A DNA stretch of 35,091 nucleotides from Desulfosarcinaceae bacterium (GTDB lineage: Bacteria > Desulfobacterota > Desulfobacteria > Desulfobacterales > Desulfosarcinaceae): positions 1 through 35,091 of the forward strand of contig JASJCL010000075.1 of the NCBI GenBank assembly GCA_030066015.1, given 5' to 3'. The notes under the pieces were generated by a model. It was given only the letters and a program-made list of their open reading frames with translations. It did no database searches and had not been told where the DNA came from. Both the position numbers and the translations under genes were made by a program. Numbering within the stretch: the first letter of the stretch is position 1; the number at the start of each line of letters is the position of its first letter. This document shows, piece after piece, positions 27,073 through 33,817 of this stretch.

Positions 27073-27105
27073 AAAAACCCTTCAAGCGCCGAGACTTGAA
27101 GGGTT
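27073..27105 (-). terminator. Intrinsic terminator of cobalamin riboswitch 1
   Basis: A perfect 11-base stem (AACCCTTCAAG and CTTGAAGGGTT, plus-strand 27076-27086 and 27095-27105) with an 8-base loop is followed on the minus strand by TTTTT. It lies between the aptamer and the GATE gene and is the likely expression platform for transcriptional control. Confidence 0.85.
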
Positions 27106-27170
27106 GCACCCGAATTTCTTCACCCATTCACGATTGCCGGAAACCCACCCGCGTGGTTGCTAGCGGCAGC

Positions 27171-27350
27171 ATGCAAGGCAGGTCTTCTGGCTTCCTCCCC
27201 GCAGCCGGTGCCTTCCCATCTGCTTGACAGTGGCATCTTGCCGGCTCGGAAACCGATTCCGGTGGCGGAATCGGCAGGAGGTTACAGCGGCGGGACCGCT
27301 CCCGATTCGAACGGGATTCCCTATTACGCCCTGTGGTGGGCACCTCGCAC
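27171..27350 (-). ncRNA. Cobalamin riboswitch 1 (upstream of the GATE-cob cluster)
   Basis: Read on the minus strand, this contains the conserved cobalamin aptamer blocks in order: AATAGGGAATCCCG, CGGTCCCGCCGCTGTAAC, TGCCACTG, GGGAAGGC and the B12 box GCCAGAAGACCTGCC. Its ends pair as P1 (GTGCGAGG with CCTTGCAT, one or two G-U pairs). Cobamide binding should repress the downstream genes by favouring the terminator at 27073-27105. Confidence 0.94.
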
Positions 27351-27355
27351 CGCCT

Positions 27356-27384
27356 CTCTTAGGGTAATCGTCGGTGCCTGTCAA
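27356..27384 (-). promoter_or_regulatory. Sigma70-like promoter of riboswitch 1
   Basis: On the minus strand a perfect TTGACA (plus-strand 27379-27384) lies exactly 17 bases from TAAGAG (27356-27361). Initiation would fall just before the P1 stem of the aptamer. Confidence 0.65.
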
Positions 27385-27861
27385 TGCTAGCGACGTCATT
27401 TCAGCGATTCGCTCGCTGCGATCGACGGCCTTCTTCCCCGTCAGATTGCGGCACACCTCTCTTCAGAAGCGGACACCCTGCGGTTCAGATGGATTCAGCC
27501 GAACCGTTTCGTATCCGCAAAGGATTCGCAGCACCCGTGCATCGAGAGGTAACCCAGGGGTGGTGCTGGGCCCGCTCCCGGTCAGCGATGCGACCGTCAC
27601 GGGGGCATCAGCGAATTGACTTTGCCACCCCCTATCCCCACTTTGGACGTACAACCTTTCCACTCAGCCCTCGATACCCCGCGCCTGCTGAAGTCCCTCT
27701 TCGCGTTCCCCGTCTCCATTCAGGTTGAGGGCGCATCGAGCTTGCCCCGGCAGCACCCTCGCCGGCGTCGGGTGACCGGCTGCCGGTGACGTCCGACATG
27801 CGGTGCACCCGGTACCACGCCGGTTCGCTGCGTGGCGCTTACCATCTCAGGGAGGTTTTCC
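27385..27861. other. Intergenic region upstream of sodN
   Basis: These 477 bases lie between the divergent riboswitch 1 promoter and sodN. No gene is recognised on either strand; the short open frames have no start signals. A TTGACT at 27616-27621 with CACTTT 17 bases later is a weak promoter candidate for sodN. No clear Nur, NikR or Fur-type operator was found. Confidence 0.4.
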
Positions 27862-28323
27862 ATGCAATTAAGAACGCTTGTTTTTTCGCTGTGCCTCTTG
27901 TCCCTCGCCGCCTGGCATGTCCCCACGCTCCATGCCCACTGCCAGATTCCGTGCGGTATCTACGATGATCAACTGCGGTCCGACCTGATTGCGGAGCACG
28001 CGACCACCATCGAGAAAGCGATGCGGATGATCACCAAACTCTCCAGTGCCGATACCCCTCTGGATCGCAATCAACTGGTTCGCTGGGTGATGAACAAAGA
28101 GTCCCATGCCGAGGAGGCGGAACGGATCGTCAGCTACTACTTCATGACCCAGCGCATCAAACCCGACGCGGAGAAGTATACCGAAAAAATCACGGTGCTG
28201 CACCAGATGCTGCTGGCCCTGATGCGGTGCAAGCAGAGCGTCGATCTGGAGGCCGTCACGGAAGTGCGCCGTCTCCTGAAGAAGTTCGAAGTGCTCTATT
28301 TCGGTCACAGCCATCGCAGCTGA
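27862..28323 (+). CDS. sodN: Nickel superoxide dismutase, Sec-exported
   Basis: Ni-SOD dismutates superoxide using a nickel ion held by the N-terminal hook HCxxPCGxY. Here the hook is HCQIPCGIYD, beginning at residue 26 of a 153-residue precursor. Residues 1-25 form a clear Sec signal peptide (Arg4, hydrophobic LVFSLCLLSLAAW) ending in LHA, so signal peptidase cleavage would expose His26 as the required free N-terminal ligand and leave a mature protein of 128 residues, close to the known size. The remainder is the expected four-helix bundle, with KYTEKITVLHQMLLALMRCKQ. GGAGG at 27851-27855 fixes the start. No sodX protease gene is adjacent, as expected if signal peptidase does the processing. 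The protein should be periplasmic. Confidence 0.93.
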   Translation: MQLRTLVFSLCLLSLAAWHVPTLHAHCQIPCGIYDDQLRSDLIAEHATTIEKAMRMITKLSSADTPLDRNQLVRWVMNKESHAEEAERIVSYYFMTQRIKPDAEKYTEKITVLHQMLLALMRCKQSVDLEAVTEVRRLLKKFEVLYFGHSHRS

Positions 28324-28353
28324 CCTGGATCGGGAGCGAGCCCCGGCGCCGCA

Positions 28354-29262
28354 TCAACGATGCTCGTGGGGCACGGTGCCGTGAGCATGCACGTGGGTGT
28401 GCTGGTGAGCGGCCATGGGCTGATCGGTGAGGATGCGGCCTGCCGTCAAGGTGTAGACCTCTTCGGTGAGCTGGCTGAGAAAGTCCAGATTGTGGGAGAT
28501 GAGAATAAAGGAGATATCGAGACGGTTGAGGATCTCCACGATTCGCTGACGCGTGTCGGTATCCAGGCCGTTGGTGGGCTCATCGAGGAGGAGTACTTCA
28601 GGCGCCATGGCCAATACGGTGGCCAGACTCACGAGGCGCTTCTCGCCGCCGGAAAGCTGGTGCGTGACACGATCGGCGAAATCCGCCAGACCAAGATCCG
28701 CCAGCGCCTTTTCGGCCGTGGTGCGAGCTTCGGTGCGGCTCTGACCCAGGTTGAGGGGGCCGAAGGCCACATCTTCGATGACGGTCGGACTGAAGAGCTG
28801 GTCGTCGGCGTCCTGGAAGAGGAGACCGATGCGACGGCGCACCTCGACGAAGTCCCTCTCCCGTCTGCGTTCCTGTCCGAAGAGGGTTAGCCGTCCGCGG
28901 TCGGGTTTGAGCAGGCCCATGATGATGTGGAAGAGGGTGGTCTTCCCGCTGCCATTGGGCGCCACCAATCCGATACGCTGGCCGGCGTAGAACGCCAGGT
29001 CAAGGTCTTGAAGAACCGGCTCACGGCCGGGGTAGGCGAAGGTGACCTTCTTTAGTTGGATCAGGGGCGAGCGATGCTCGCCTGGGGAGAGCTCGGCGTT
29101 CTCCGGGGTCGAGCGGTGCTCGCCTGGGGAGAGCTCGGTGCTCTCCGGGGGCGAGCGGTGCTCGTCAGGGGAGCGTTCGACGCTCTCGGGGGTTGAGGGG
29201 TGCTCGCCAGGGGAGAACTCGGCGCTCTTGGTGGATGGTTTCGGACTCTTTTCGGAAGTCAC
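28354..29262 (-). CDS. cbiO: Co/Ni ECF transporter ATPase CbiO/NikO with N-terminal repeats and His-rich tail
   Basis: This is the ATPase of an energy-coupling-factor importer for cobalt or nickel. The 302-residue protein has Walker A GLVAPNGSGKTT near 98-109, the LSGGEKRLVSLA signature and Walker B VLLLDEPTNGLD. Two unusual parts flank the core. Residues 13-68 are four 14-residue tandem repeats of the type SPGEHRSTPESAEL. The C-terminus is His-rich (HQHTHVHAHGTVPHEHR). The GTG at 29262 overlaps the cbiQ stop (GTGA). Further upstream in-frame sequence lies within cbiQ and is not family-like. The gene ends 30 bases from the convergent sodN stop. Confidence 0.9.
   Translation of the reverse strand: MTSEKSPKPSTKSAEFSPGEHPSTPESVERSPDEHRSPPESTELSPGEHRSTPENAELSPGEHRSPLIQLKKVTFAYPGREPVLQDLDLAFYAGQRIGLVAPNGSGKTTLFHIIMGLLKPDRGRLTLFGQERRRERDFVEVRRRIGLLFQDADDQLFSPTVIEDVAFGPLNLGQSRTEARTTAEKALADLGLADFADRVTHQLSGGEKRLVSLATVLAMAPEVLLLDEPTNGLDTDTRQRIVEILNRLDISFILISHNLDFLSQLTEEVYTLTAGRILTDQPMAAHQHTHVHAHGTVPHEHR
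29059..29226 (-). repeat. Four 42-bp tandem repeats within cbiO
   Basis: Four imperfect 42-base units (29059-29100, 29101-29142, 29143-29184, 29185-29226) each encode 14 residues in frame. Each carries two small palindromes of the type CGAGC-GGT-GCTCG and GAGAGC-TCGGT-GCTCTC. In the third unit both arms have changed but remain complementary (GAGCGT-TCG-ACGCTC). Confidence 0.9.
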
Positions 29263-30011
29263 CACTTCATCTCCAATAACAGCAGCAGGATGCCAATGAC
29301 GCCCAGCAGGAGGGTGAGGGGCAGCTGCTGGGCGTCGGGCGAAAAACCTGTCAAGGTGTAAAAGCGGCCGTTGAACCCGCGGCAGCACATGGCCAGGTAA
29401 ACTCTTCTCGCACGGGCCGAGGCACGCACCAAAAGCATCCCCACCAGGTAGGCAAAGGTGCGATAACTATGCAGATCGGTGCCCGGCCGGAACCCGCGGA
29501 TATCGGCGGCGCGTTTTAATCGCTGGTATTCCTGTTCCAGGACGAAGAGGTAGCGGTAAGTGAGCAGCAGCAGCACGATAAGCTTATCGGGCAGCCGCAG
29601 GCGGGCCAGCGTGTGGCCCAAGGTGGCCACGCTCATGGTGGTCACCATGGCCAGAAAGAGTAGTAGGATGGCAAGGGACTTGAAGGTGATGCGACCCGCA
29701 TAGGAAAGGCCTTCCCGGGTGGCCGTGAACGGTCCCAGATTGAACATCGGGTCGCCGTGCATGGTGAAGGGCAGCACCAGCCAGAGCAGAAGCAGGAAAC
29801 CAGTCACCACCGACAACCGTTTGGCGACGGCCATCAGCGGCAGATTCGCCAAGACGACCAAGCCCACCCCGGCCAAAAGGGCCGCGATCAAGGTGGGCAA
29901 CTGGTGAGAGAGGGCCACGACCAGGCTCAGACCTGAAGCGGCCACCACGCGGATGCGTGGGTCCAACTGATGGAGCCGGCTGGATCCGCGGGCGAAGGGT
30001 TCGGCAATCAT
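29259..30011 (-). CDS. cbiQ: Co/Ni ECF transporter transmembrane protein CbiQ/NikQ
   Basis: CbiQ is the T component that couples the ATPase CbiO to the substrate-binding CbiM. The 250-residue protein begins MIAEPFARGSSRLHQLDPRI, where HxLDPR is the family motif. It has four to five hydrophobic segments and the cytoplasmic coupling region with LTYRYLFVLEQEYQRLKRA and DIRGFRPG. The ATG at 30011 overlaps the stop of the NikL-like gene (ATGA). A much longer in-frame upstream extension overlaps that gene and is rejected. Confidence 0.94.
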   Translation of the reverse strand: MIAEPFARGSSRLHQLDPRIRVVAASGLSLVVALSHQLPTLIAALLAGVGLVVLANLPLMAVAKRLSVVTGFLLLLWLVLPFTMHGDPMFNLGPFTATREGLSYAGRITFKSLAILLLFLAMVTTMSVATLGHTLARLRLPDKLIVLLLLTYRYLFVLEQEYQRLKRAADIRGFRPGTDLHSYRTFAYLVGMLLVRASARARRVYLAMCCRGFNGRFYTLTGFSPDAQQLPLTLLLGVIGILLLLLEMKW

Positions 30012-30646
30012 GGGGCCTGACCCCTGCCGGCGGTCCGTCTCGCCCGGATGCGCCGTGCCTGTACATAGGCGCCGACCCCCACCAGGCCAAGGATGTAGCC
30101 CAGGCCGCCGAGGATCTCCTGTAGGCCGGGATTGCGGCGCCTCTCTTCCAAACGGGCCAAACGCGCTTGCAGCGGCTGCAGGGCCTCTTCGACGACCTGT
30201 CGAAGGTGCGCTTCCAGATGATCCGTTGTGATTTCGGCAGCTGGCAGGGTCGCCGGCGGCGGTGACGGGGTCTCCGTCACACCGCTTTCTTCGCCGGCTG
30301 CCTTCGTCTCCGCCGCTTGCAGCAGCCACTCGCCCCGGTGACCCAAGCCCGCCTCCATGACGATTCTCAGCGGCGTTCGCTGCGGCAGGTCGAAGACCCA
30401 GCGGCCCTGGCTGTCCGTGCGACCCTCGAGCAGCTGGTTACCGGCTAAGTCCAGAACCCGTACCACCGCATTGACGGGGCGCTTGCCACCGCTGAATTTA
30501 CTCTCCACCTGCACCTGCGTACCCTCCACCCATGCGAAGACACTGAGTCCATGGGACCAGGCCGAGGCGGCAGTCAGCAGAATGGCTGGCATGACCATCA
30601 AGCCCATCAAAGTGGCAAGAGGCCGTCGGATTTGGTCAGGATGCAT
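30008..30646 (-). CDS. NikL/CbiL-like accessory protein of the Ni/Co ECF transporter
   Basis: The 212-residue protein occupies the place of CbiN between cbiM and cbiQ. It has an N-terminal signal or anchor helix (about residues 10-30, ending ASAWSHG) and an exported beta domain (about 33-95) with an early His and the pattern NAVVRVLDLAGNQLLEGRTD, like carboxypeptidase-regulatory folds. A Pro-rich and Glu-rich linker, a coiled coil (about 143-172) and a C-terminal helix (about 180-198) follow. This architecture is that of NikL/CbiL proteins in NikMLQO-type systems, which substitute for NikN/CbiN. It overlaps cbiM by 11 bases. Confidence 0.8.
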   Translation of the reverse strand: MHPDQIRRPLATLMGLMVMPAILLTAASAWSHGLSVFAWVEGTQVQVESKFSGGKRPVNAVVRVLDLAGNQLLEGRTDSQGRWVFDLPQRTPLRIVMEAGLGHRGEWLLQAAETKAAGEESGVTETPSPPPATLPAAEITTDHLEAHLRQVVEEALQPLQARLARLEERRRNPGLQEILGGLGYILGLVGVGAYVQARRIRARRTAGRGQAP

Positions 30647-31298
30647 CGGCTACCTCCTCTCGGTCCGGCGCCGGCGGCGCCTGCCGATTTTCCGCCGGCC
30701 GTTTGCCGGGCAGGAGACCGGGATCGACCTTTTTGAGAAAGGCGATGCAGAAGATCGTAATCACCCCCTCCACCACCATCACCGGAAGGTTGGCGCCCAC
30801 CGCCAGGGCGGCGACCGCCATGAATTCCTTTTCCGTAAAATAGAGGGCGCTGCCCAGCAGCAGGGCGGACAGGAAGACGGCCAGAAAACCACAGGCGAAG
30901 CTCGCTGTCGCGGCGACTGACGGACGCCGCCAAAGGAGGCCGCGGAAGAGGTAGTGGCAGGCCAGGGCCGGCAGCGCCATGATGAGGGTATTGATCCCCA
31001 GGACGGTGATACCGCCATATTGAAAAAAGATGGCTTGAAGGGTCAATGCCACCAGAATCGCCGGCACTGCAGACCATCCCAGGAGGAGCCCCACGATACC
31101 GTTGAGGATCAGATGGACGCTGGCAGGCCCGACGTTGACATGAATCAGGCTGGCAACGAAAAAGGCCGATGAGAGGACGCCCACCTGGGCGATCCGGTCG
31201 TAATCCAATCGCTTGAGGCCGATGGCGGTGCCGGCGGCTGCCAGAGCAGCGCCGGAGATGAGAACCGGTGCGGACAACACCCCTTCGGAGATGTGCAT
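30636..31298 (-). CDS. cbiM: Co/Ni ECF transporter substrate-binding protein CbiM/NikM
   Basis: CbiM/NikM is the membrane S component that binds the metal. The 220-residue protein starts MHISEGVL, where the free N-terminal Met and His2 are metal ligands. The further conserved His residues are in LIHVNVGPASVHLILNG. About six hydrophobic helices follow, and a polar tail ends the protein. Sequence cannot distinguish cobalt from nickel: the cobamide genes nearby favour cobalt, the convergent Ni-SOD gene favours nickel. It is the first gene of the operon, behind a leader with alternative hairpins. Confidence 0.94.
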   Translation of the reverse strand: MHISEGVLSAPVLISGAALAAAGTAIGLKRLDYDRIAQVGVLSSAFFVASLIHVNVGPASVHLILNGIVGLLLGWSAVPAILVALTLQAIFFQYGGITVLGINTLIMALPALACHYLFRGLLWRRPSVAATASFACGFLAVFLSALLLGSALYFTEKEFMAVAALAVGANLPVMVVEGVITIFCIAFLKKVDPGLLPGKRPAENRQAPPAPDREEVADAS

Positions 31299-31355
31299 GC
31301 TGATGGCCTTTGCGCAGATGATTCAGAAGCGGCTCGCAGCGCCGGTTTCAGGCAT

Positions 31356-31451
31356 AAAAAAACCACGATCGGCCACCGTCTTCTTGACGTGAACGTCCAC
31401 ATGGACGCGGCTGCCTTCGTGGTCGAGCCACTGGCAACCGATTGGGTTGCC
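31356..31451 (-). ncRNA. Candidate attenuator/riboswitch in the cbiM leader
   Basis: On the minus strand three exclusive pairings are visible. Hairpin 1 is GGCAACC-CAATC-GGTTGCC (31451-31433). The antiterminator pairs that same GGTTGCC (31439-31433) with GGCAGCC (31415-31409) and encloses GTGG/CCAC. The terminator pairs ACCACGA and GGCAGCCG (31423-31408) with CGGTGGCC and TCGTGGT (31378-31362), followed by six more T to 31356. This is the layout of a transcription attenuator. I do not recognise a known riboswitch class. Structures were drawn by hand, without energy calculation. Confidence 0.55.
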
Positions 31452-31462
31452 GGTAGGGTGCA

Positions 31463-31491
31463 ATTGTATCGGATGAGGCTGTGAACAGACT
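31463..31491 (-). promoter_or_regulatory. Possible cbiM promoter
   Basis: A TACAAT -10-like hexamer (plus-strand 31463-31468) lies ahead of the leader structures. The hexamer 17 bases upstream (AGTCTG) is a poor -35, but it is part of a perfect palindrome that may bind an activator or repressor. Confidence 0.3.
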
Positions 31492-31499
31492 TCAGTCTG
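31486..31499. promoter_or_regulatory. Palindromic operator candidate upstream of cbiM
   Basis: CAGACTTCAGTCTG is a perfect 6-2-6 palindrome positioned over the -35 region of the proposed cbiM promoter. A dimeric regulator site is plausible; no specific regulator can be named. Confidence 0.35.
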
Positions 31500-31706
31500 C
31501 GGTTGATATGCACCTCTAACAAGCCCCACGAGCCCTGTCAAGCGCACCGGACGGCCGCAGACGGGCGGCCGTCGGACGGGTGTGGCCCATGGGCGCGAGA
31601 ATTGCTCCCTATCGTTAGCCTTTGCGCCGTTGCTGTCGTCACAGATCACCCATGGGCGGAGGGGTTCGCGTGTGTGCCGCAGCTTATTGTCCACTGGAGA
31701 AAGGGC

Positions 31707-31735
31707 TTGACATTTTGGCGGTGATTCTCTACTCA
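31707..31735 (+). promoter_or_regulatory. Sigma70-like promoter of riboswitch 2 and cobT
   Basis: A perfect TTGACA at 31707-31712 and TACTCA at 31730-31735 are exactly 17 bases apart. Initiation near 31742 is about ten bases before the P1 stem of the cobT riboswitch. Confidence 0.65.
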
Positions 31736-31751
31736 GCGGCCAACTAGATGC

Positions 31752-31973
31752 CACCGCTTGGTGCTCGGGGGCACTCCCCGACTGAAAAGGGAATCCCGTG
31801 AAAATCGGGAACGGTCCCGCCGCTGTAATCCCAAGCCTTATGCCCGTGAGGGCCGGCGCATTCGCAAGCAGACCGCGCCGCGAAGTGCCGATCGGCGATG
31901 ATGGCCACTGTCGCATTCACGGACGGGAAGGCCGCCGATCGAAGGGAGAGTCAGAAGACCTGCCAAGACGGTG
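31752..31973 (+). ncRNA. Cobalamin riboswitch 2 (upstream of cobT)
   Basis: Conserved blocks appear in order: AAAAGGGAATCCCGTGAAAAT, quoted here as GGGAATCCCG and GTGAAAATC, then ACGGTCCCGCCGCTGTAAT, GCCACTGT, GGGAAGGC and the B12 box GTCAGAAGACCTGCC. P1 is formed by CACCGCTTGG at 31752-31761 and CCAAG-A-CGGTG at 31963-31973. The downstream terminator at 32004-32060 is the likely expression platform. Confidence 0.94.
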
Positions 31974-32003
31974 AATGCGTGGTATGCCCTGGCGGTGATG
32001 GTA

Positions 32004-32060
32004 AAGCCCCGGCTGACGATATGGTTGCAGCCTATCGTTGGTGCGGGGCTTCTTGTTTTC
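32004..32060 (+). terminator. Intrinsic terminator of riboswitch 2
   Basis: AAGCCCCG (32004-32011) pairs with CGGGGCTT (32044-32051). An inner ACGATA/TATCGT pair (32016-32021 with 32033-32038) extends the stem, and a T-rich tail CTTGTTTTC follows. It lies between the aptamer and the cobT ribosome binding site. Confidence 0.75.
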
Positions 32061-32122
32061 GGCGGGGGCACACCATTAACGGCTCGTGGCAGCCAAACCG
32101 GAAGCGTGACAAGGAGAGCTTC

Positions 32123-33199
32123 ATGACCTTACCCAGCAGTGTGAATGAGATTGTGGCCGGCATCGCCCCCATCAGCGCAGATTGGCGGACCAGGGCAGAG
32201 GCCCGCACCGCCGAATTGGCCATCCCCCCGCGGGCCTTGGGGCGCCTGCACCATCTGGCGGAGCAGATGTGCGCCATTCAGCGAAGCCTCACCCCTGCCA
32301 TCGACCGCAAGACCGTGCTGGTACTGGCGGGGGATCACGGGGTCGCCCGCAAGGCGGTGAGCGCCTTCCCTCAGGAGGTGACCATGGCCATGGTGCAGGC
32401 CTTTCTGGTGGGCGGCGGGGGGATCAACGCCATTGCCCGTCACGTAGGGGCAGACGTCTATGTGGCGGATATGGGCATCATATCCGAAATCGATCATGCC
32501 GCCTGCACCAACAACGGTCACCTGCTCATCTCCAAAATTGCGGCGGGTACCGACGATATCTCGGAGGGGCCCGCCATGACGCGTGCCAACGCCGAACTGG
32601 CCCTGCTCACCGGCTTCGCCCACGCAACCCGACTGATCAACGGCGGGTGCGACGTTCTCGGTACCGGCGACATGGGCATCGCCAATACCACCCCTTCCGC
32701 CGCCATCGGCGCCGCCATCGTCGGGACGGGTCTGGAGGAGATGGTGGGGCGCGGCACCGGCCTGGACGACGAGGGGTTGGCGCACAAAAAGGCGGTCATT
32801 GCCCAGGCACTCGAGGTCAATCAACCCGATGCACAGGACGGCGTCGATGTGCTTGCCAAGGTGGGCGGTTTTGAGATCGGCGGCATCGCCGGGCTCATCC
32901 TGGCCTGCGCCTTTCATCGCAAGCCGGTCGTGGTGGACGGCTTCATCTCCACGGCTGGCGCCCTCATTGCCGCCGCCCTCTGTCCGGCCGCCCAGGGGTA
33001 CATGTTCGCCGGACATTGTAGCGAGGAACCTGGCCATAAGCTCATGCTGGCCCACCTGGGCCTGGCGCCCATCCTCGACCTGGGGATGCGCCTGGGCGAA
33101 GGCACCGGGGGTGCCATGGCCATGAGCGTTATTGAAGGGGCTCTCAAGGTGTTCAAGGAGGTGATGACCTTGGAGGAGGCCGGGGTGACCTCGAATTAG
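32123..33199 (+). CDS. cobT: Nicotinate-nucleotide--dimethylbenzimidazole phosphoribosyltransferase
   Basis: CobT activates the lower-ligand base by making its alpha-ribotide from nicotinate mononucleotide, which CobS then uses. The 358-residue protein has LAGDHGVARKAVSAFP, the Gly-rich GGGGINAIARH, DMGIANTTPSAAIGA, and the catalytic Glu326 in LGEGTGGAMAMS. AAGGAG at 32111-32116 fixes the ATG at 32123; the longer open frame upstream runs through the riboswitch. The gene stands apart from the main cobamide cluster and has its own promoter and riboswitch, so lower-ligand activation is controlled in parallel. The base used cannot be read from the sequence. Confidence 0.96.
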   Translation: MTLPSSVNEIVAGIAPISADWRTRAEARTAELAIPPRALGRLHHLAEQMCAIQRSLTPAIDRKTVLVLAGDHGVARKAVSAFPQEVTMAMVQAFLVGGGGINAIARHVGADVYVADMGIISEIDHAACTNNGHLLISKIAAGTDDISEGPAMTRANAELALLTGFAHATRLINGGCDVLGTGDMGIANTTPSAAIGAAIVGTGLEEMVGRGTGLDDEGLAHKKAVIAQALEVNQPDAQDGVDVLAKVGGFEIGGIAGLILACAFHRKPVVVDGFISTAGALIAAALCPAAQGYMFAGHCSEEPGHKLMLAHLGLAPILDLGMRLGEGTGGAMAMSVIEGALKVFKEVMTLEEAGVTSN

Positions 33200-33248
33200 A
33201 TGGCCATCCGCCGAATCGACGAATAGACCAATTCTTCAACTCAAACCA

Positions 33249-33388
33249 CCGGTTAACGGAACACGGTGCAACTCCGCAGCCCACCCGGCGCTGTAGCCCC
33301 GCAACAGTGGTCCGCGCACAGCGTGCCACTGCTTCCCGCGGGAAGCGGGTAGGGCGCTTGGTACTGGGGAAGCCAGAAGACGAACCGG
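33249..33388 (+). ncRNA. Cobalamin-type riboswitch 3 (no intact gene downstream)
   Basis: Aptamer blocks are present in order: GGAACACGGTGCAACTCCG, CCCGGCGCTGTAG, TGCCACTG, CGGGAAGCGG, and GAAGCCAGAAGACGAACC in place of the usual box ending GACCTGCC. P1 is CCGGTT (33249-33254) with AACCGG (33383-33388). The altered box and CTGTAG (not CTGTAA) make it more divergent than the other two. No promoter is visible, so it may be reached by read-through from cobT. A strong terminator follows. Confidence 0.8.
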
Positions 33389-33418
33389 CGGCGGTGAACA
33401 TGGAGCGCGATGGCAGAG

Positions 33419-33459
33419 GGCTTCGGCGGGAGGGCCCCCTCCCTTCGAAGCCTTTTTTT
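33419..33459 (+). terminator. Intrinsic terminator of riboswitch 3
   Basis: GGCTTCG (33419-33425) pairs with CGAAGCC (33446-33452), an inner GGGAGG/CCTCCC stem tops it, and seven T follow at 33453-33459. This is the strongest intrinsic terminator in the window. Confidence 0.9.
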
Positions 33460-33488
33460 CAAATTAGAATAGAAGAAAAGGAGAAAAG

Positions 33489-33506
33489 ATGAAAACTCAG
33501 ATCTAA
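33489..33506 (+). pseudogene. Five-codon frame after riboswitch 3, possible gene remnant
   Basis: An AAAAGGAG ribosome binding site (33476-33483) is spaced five bases from an ATG, but the frame MKTQI stops at TAA. The A-rich leader is unlike the GC-rich DNA after it. This looks like the start of a gene whose body was deleted, although a leader peptide cannot be excluded. Translation of all three plus frames up to 33817 showed no recognisable protein, and nothing else is seen in that stretch. Confidence 0.45.
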
Positions 33507-33817
33507 GCGGGGGATCGCGCGCCACCTGGCCGCCTTGTGTTTGCGCGGAGAGTTGGCTATGGTGGCGTGAACGCGGCGTCCGCAGTGCAATATGCACTTG
33601 GACGTTACCCCAATTGGCCACCTTGGCCGCTGGAGGGAGGCCATGTTGAGCAGGGCGTCGAAGCGAGTCCGCGGTTACGGATTCATGTCGCCTTCCTTTA
33701 GAACGCTTTTTCGACATCGCCCCTACGACCAGGATGCGGCTGGGGACCGATCGGAAAAGGCGCGGGCAGCACATTGACCGGGGTTCACCGCATACCCCAT
33801 CAGACGGGCACCCTCCC

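Noticed and set aside
25689-27074. Long minus-strand open frame overlapping the GATE gene in another frame
   Set aside because: Arg/Gly/Pro-rich composition without motifs, while the overlapping frame encodes a coherent multi-helix membrane protein.
31323-31460. Minus-strand frame ending in a His-containing stretch (SRVHVDVHVKKTVADRGFF) ahead of cbiM
   Set aside because: It has no ATG or GTG with a ribosome binding site, and the same bases form the attenuator hairpins and terminator, which explain the sequence better.
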